Positions 61,955 through 64,000 of a stretch of 64,000 nucleotides of DNA are shown in pieces. The DNA lies in NCBI RefSeq assembly GCF_905220415.1, contig NC_059553.1:1386501-1450500 (forward strand), written 5' to 3'. Every line of letters begins with the position of its first letter. The first letter of the stretch is position 1. A model generated the notes under the pieces. It saw only the letters and a program-made list of their open reading frames with translations. It made no database searches and was not told the DNA's origin. Origin of the DNA: Colias croceus. Taxonomy: Eukaryota; Arthropoda; Insecta; Lepidoptera; Pieridae. The translations under genes and the position numbers were made by a program.

Positions 61955-63638
61955 CCCGGGAATTTATCCTGTGAAAGAAGGGCAAGCATATCTTCAAACA
62001 GACTATTGGACTATAATTAAGGTTTTAAATTTAGATAAGATTAATGATGACTTAAATTTTATTATTAGCAAATACAGTGAATTCGATAGTTTAATTAATA
62101 AGAATATTTCATACTTACACGATTTTCAAGTGGCAAAATATCACGCTGAATATATTCGTGATATAACGATTCAGAAATACGAACAGTTAGTCCCACAGAA
62201 ACGTGTCAAGAGAGGAATCCTCAATCCTCTAGGTTCCTTAATTAAAATTATAACCGGAAATTTAGACTATAGTGACGCAATGAGATACGATAAACTTACA
62301 GCTAAACTTGAAAACGATCAAACTATCGTTAGAAATAAAATTACTTTAATATCTAAAATGCTCGATAGTTTTATTAATACTACTGAAGTCTTAAATCAAA
62401 ATTCTAATATATTAGATAAGCGTTTAAAAATTGTAGAATCTATGATTAAGGAATTAGCATCTAAGGATAATCATTGGGTTTATACTACTTATGTTGTAAG
62501 CCTTTTAAATTTATTTGTAAGTAACTTTCGTACTATTTTTATAAAATTAGGAGAAATAGAGACTGCTCTAGCATTTAGTAAAGTATCCATACTACATCAA
62601 AGTATTATTAATTCTACTGAGTTGTTGCAACATTTAATTCTCATATCTCAAACTGAAAATTTAGTGTTTAAAGCGAGTGAGGCAAACTTAGTAAAACTAG
62701 AAGAAACTATTAATGTTAAATCGTATATTAAACAAAACCAGATTACGTTCATAATGGAGGTTCCAATTACAGATAATTATACTTATAACTATTACAAATT
62801 ATACTCTATACCTATGTACCGTGCATCCGATAGTAAAACCCTTTCCATTTTTCCTAAATATCCTTACCTGTTGGCAAAGGGGATGAAATACTTACCGATC
62901 GTAAAACCGTGCCGATCGCTCGCTGCTGGAGAACAATTTCTATGCGATGAACGAAATCAAACGCCTTATCCTGAAACTACTTGCATAGAACAACTGCTTA
63001 AATTTGAAGGAAACCCAATGCACTGCGAACAACAGCTAATCAATATAGAGAATGTGAGAATGCAAAGAATCACATCTATAAGTTGGATACTTTTCTCAAA
63101 ATACAGAAATACTCTGACTCAAATTTGCAATGGTGATGTCAGCAAATATCCTGTCGTGGGCACATACATAATGACCATCGACGAACCATGTAGCATCGAG
63201 ATCCAGAATATAACGATTCGCCCTCACCAAGTAATCACTGAGAATGATCCGGTAGAACCAACAAAAATTATAGTTTTGCCGCAATTACCTGTGAATAGAA
63301 CTCCAACATTATCCAGTACACGTGTACTCAATATGCGAGGAATCAACTTGGACGAAGTTAAATATATGTCAACGATATTAAAGCAATCAGTGTTCAGTGA
63401 TAGTGAAATGGTTAACAGTGAAAGAAACTTTGGATTCAGTGCTACTTTAGGCTATACGTCTCTATTTTTAATCTTTGTACTTGTAATTCTATTTTTACTT
63501 TACTTACTTCGTTATAAGGTATTAAATGTAATGTGTCTGCGAAATCATCGGATAGTTATTAAAAATGAACAAACCGATAATTTCGCACTTAAGGAGGGAG
63601 GAGTTACGCATCCACCCCAACCCTCTGTATTAGGTTGA
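61908..63638 (+). CDS. env: Errantivirus envelope glycoprotein (F-like)
   Basis: About 570 residues. The first ATG in frame is at 61911; in this group env is normally made from a spliced RNA, so the true start may differ and no convincing signal peptide is visible. A furin-type cleavage site RVKR lies at 62202-62213, followed by the glycine-spaced start of a fusion-peptide-like segment, as in baculovirus F-related envelope proteins. A heptad-rich region, several N-glycosylation motifs and conserved cysteines follow. A transmembrane segment is encoded at about 63450-63513 with a short basic cytoplasmic tail. The frame overlaps the integrase end and finishes 37 bases inside the 3' LTR. It is intact as read. 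Inferred role: membrane fusion or cell-to-cell spread in insects. Confidence 0.88.
   Translation: MMRSALALRLQPLLHNPGIYPVKEGQAYLQTDYWTIIKVLNLDKINDDLNFIISKYSEFDSLINKNISYLHDFQVAKYHAEYIRDITIQKYEQLVPQKRVKRGILNPLGSLIKIITGNLDYSDAMRYDKLTAKLENDQTIVRNKITLISKMLDSFINTTEVLNQNSNILDKRLKIVESMIKELASKDNHWVYTTYVVSLLNLFVSNFRTIFIKLGEIETALAFSKVSILHQSIINSTELLQHLILISQTENLVFKASEANLVKLEETINVKSYIKQNQITFIMEVPITDNYTYNYYKLYSIPMYRASDSKTLSIFPKYPYLLAKGMKYLPIVKPCRSLAAGEQFLCDERNQTPYPETTCIEQLLKFEGNPMHCEQQLINIENVRMQRITSISWILFSKYRNTLTQICNGDVSKYPVVGTYIMTIDEPCSIEIQNITIRPHQVITENDPVEPTKIIVLPQLPVNRTPTLSSTRVLNMRGINLDEVKYMSTILKQSVFSDSEMVNSERNFGFSATLGYTSLFLIFVLVILFLLYLLRYKVLNVMCLRNHRIVIKNEQTDNFALKEGGVTHPPQPSVLG
63588..63601 (+). other. 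Polypurine tract
   Basis: AAGGAGGGAGG directly before the 3' LTR; primer for plus-strand synthesis. Confidence 0.75.
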
Positions 63639-63886
63639 GCAATAGCCTTCCGCTGGCCTCAGCAAGACCACCGGAAAGTTCTTGCAATTTAACATAAGCA
63701 TTCCACATAATGGAAAACATTTGTTTCGCAATAAGGTATCGCTTGTATCATTGCATGTAATTCTGGCATTAACATTTGTGACTCCAAATCGTCCACTTGT
63801 TATAGTTAAATAATTAAATAAGTTTAAGTTTAATTTTATTTTATTTCTTTTTTAAAAAAGTCAAATCGCTCCCGCAAAGTTTAACT
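63602..63886 (+). repeat. 3' LTR of the errantivirus
   Basis: 285 bp, identical by eye to the 5' LTR. Contains the env stop codon. Confidence 0.93.
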
Positions 63887-64000
63887 AGGTTTGATTTTTT
63901 GTTTGTTTGTTTGTATGAATTGAATAGGCTCCGAAACTACTTGGCAGATTTGAAAAATTCTTTCACCATTCGAAAGCTACATTATCCACGAGTAACATAG
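63887..64000 (-). repeat. Right part of the type A short repeat split by the errantivirus; runs off the window
   Basis: AGGT followed by TTTGATTTTTTGTTTGTTTG, then CTACATTATCCACGAGTAACATAG: the reverse complement of the 15637-15847 subtype. Its left part is at 56487-56515. Confidence 0.8.

Larger units (their letters stand above)
56512..63890 (+). mobile_element. Errantivirus (gypsy-type endogenous retrovirus) provirus, defective
   Basis: The provirus spans 56516-63886 with 285-bp LTRs that look identical by eye. It is flanked by the 4-bp duplication AGGT (56512-56515, 63887-63890). LTR ends are AGTTA..TAACT, as in the gypsy/ZAM/17.6 group. PBS, gag, pol fragments, env and a polypurine tract are in the usual order. 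It is broken twice: reverse transcriptase and most of protease and RNase H are deleted (near 58830), and a 1.4-kb transposon interrupts the segment before integrase. Integrase and env are open. Identical LTRs mean a recent insertion. Confidence 0.95.

Overview
The window is AT-rich animal nuclear DNA and almost certainly comes from a moth or butterfly. It has a spliceosomal-intron gene with GT..AG boundaries, an intronless Jun gene, and many copies of the short interspersed repeats ending in TTTATAATATTAGTATAGAT that are typical of Lepidoptera. It also carries a BEL/Pao retrotransposon, an errantivirus with an env gene, and several non-autonomous DNA transposons. I cannot name the species.

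Two host genes are well supported, both on the + strand. (1) PPWD1 (WD-repeat cyclophilin, spliceosome-associated) has 12 coding exons between 7272 and 20319. The reading frame closes exactly across all 11 introns and gives a 620-residue protein. (2) Jra/Jun (AP-1 bZIP transcription factor) is a single exon at 27201-27923 with a long 3' UTR. Just upstream lie two CCAAT boxes, a MEF2-type site and a perfect AP-1 site.

Layout: 1-1.57 kb, no recognisable gene. 1.57-3.3 kb, 5'-truncated LINE with an open reverse transcriptase. 3.3-7.2 kb, gene-free. 7.27-20.36 kb, PPWD1, whose intron 5 holds a 5.7 kb BEL/Pao element (9672-15383, TSD GAAAA, integrase core missing). 20.9-23.1 kb, an hAT-type element with another repeat nested inside. 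23.2-23.7 kb, a TA-flanked MITE. 24.6-25.15 kb, a tandem array with paired GCGCCATCT/AGATGGCGC motifs. 26.4-29.35 kb, the Jra regulatory region, gene and 3' UTR. 29.4-56.5 kb, a gene desert of nested transposons. 56.5-63.9 kb, an errantivirus with identical 285-bp LTRs and TSD AGGT. The reverse transcriptase of this provirus has been deleted, and a 1.4 kb transposon sits between the remnants of its pol gene. The window ends inside a short interspersed repeat that the errantivirus split.

PPWD1 and Jra have no obvious functional link. Everything else is mobile DNA. The recurring theme is defective elements that still have intact or identical ends, so they were probably mobilised by proteins supplied in trans. 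Two DNA transposons carry arrays of their own terminal motif. These, the Jun promoter and the deleted retroelements are the most interesting parts of the window.
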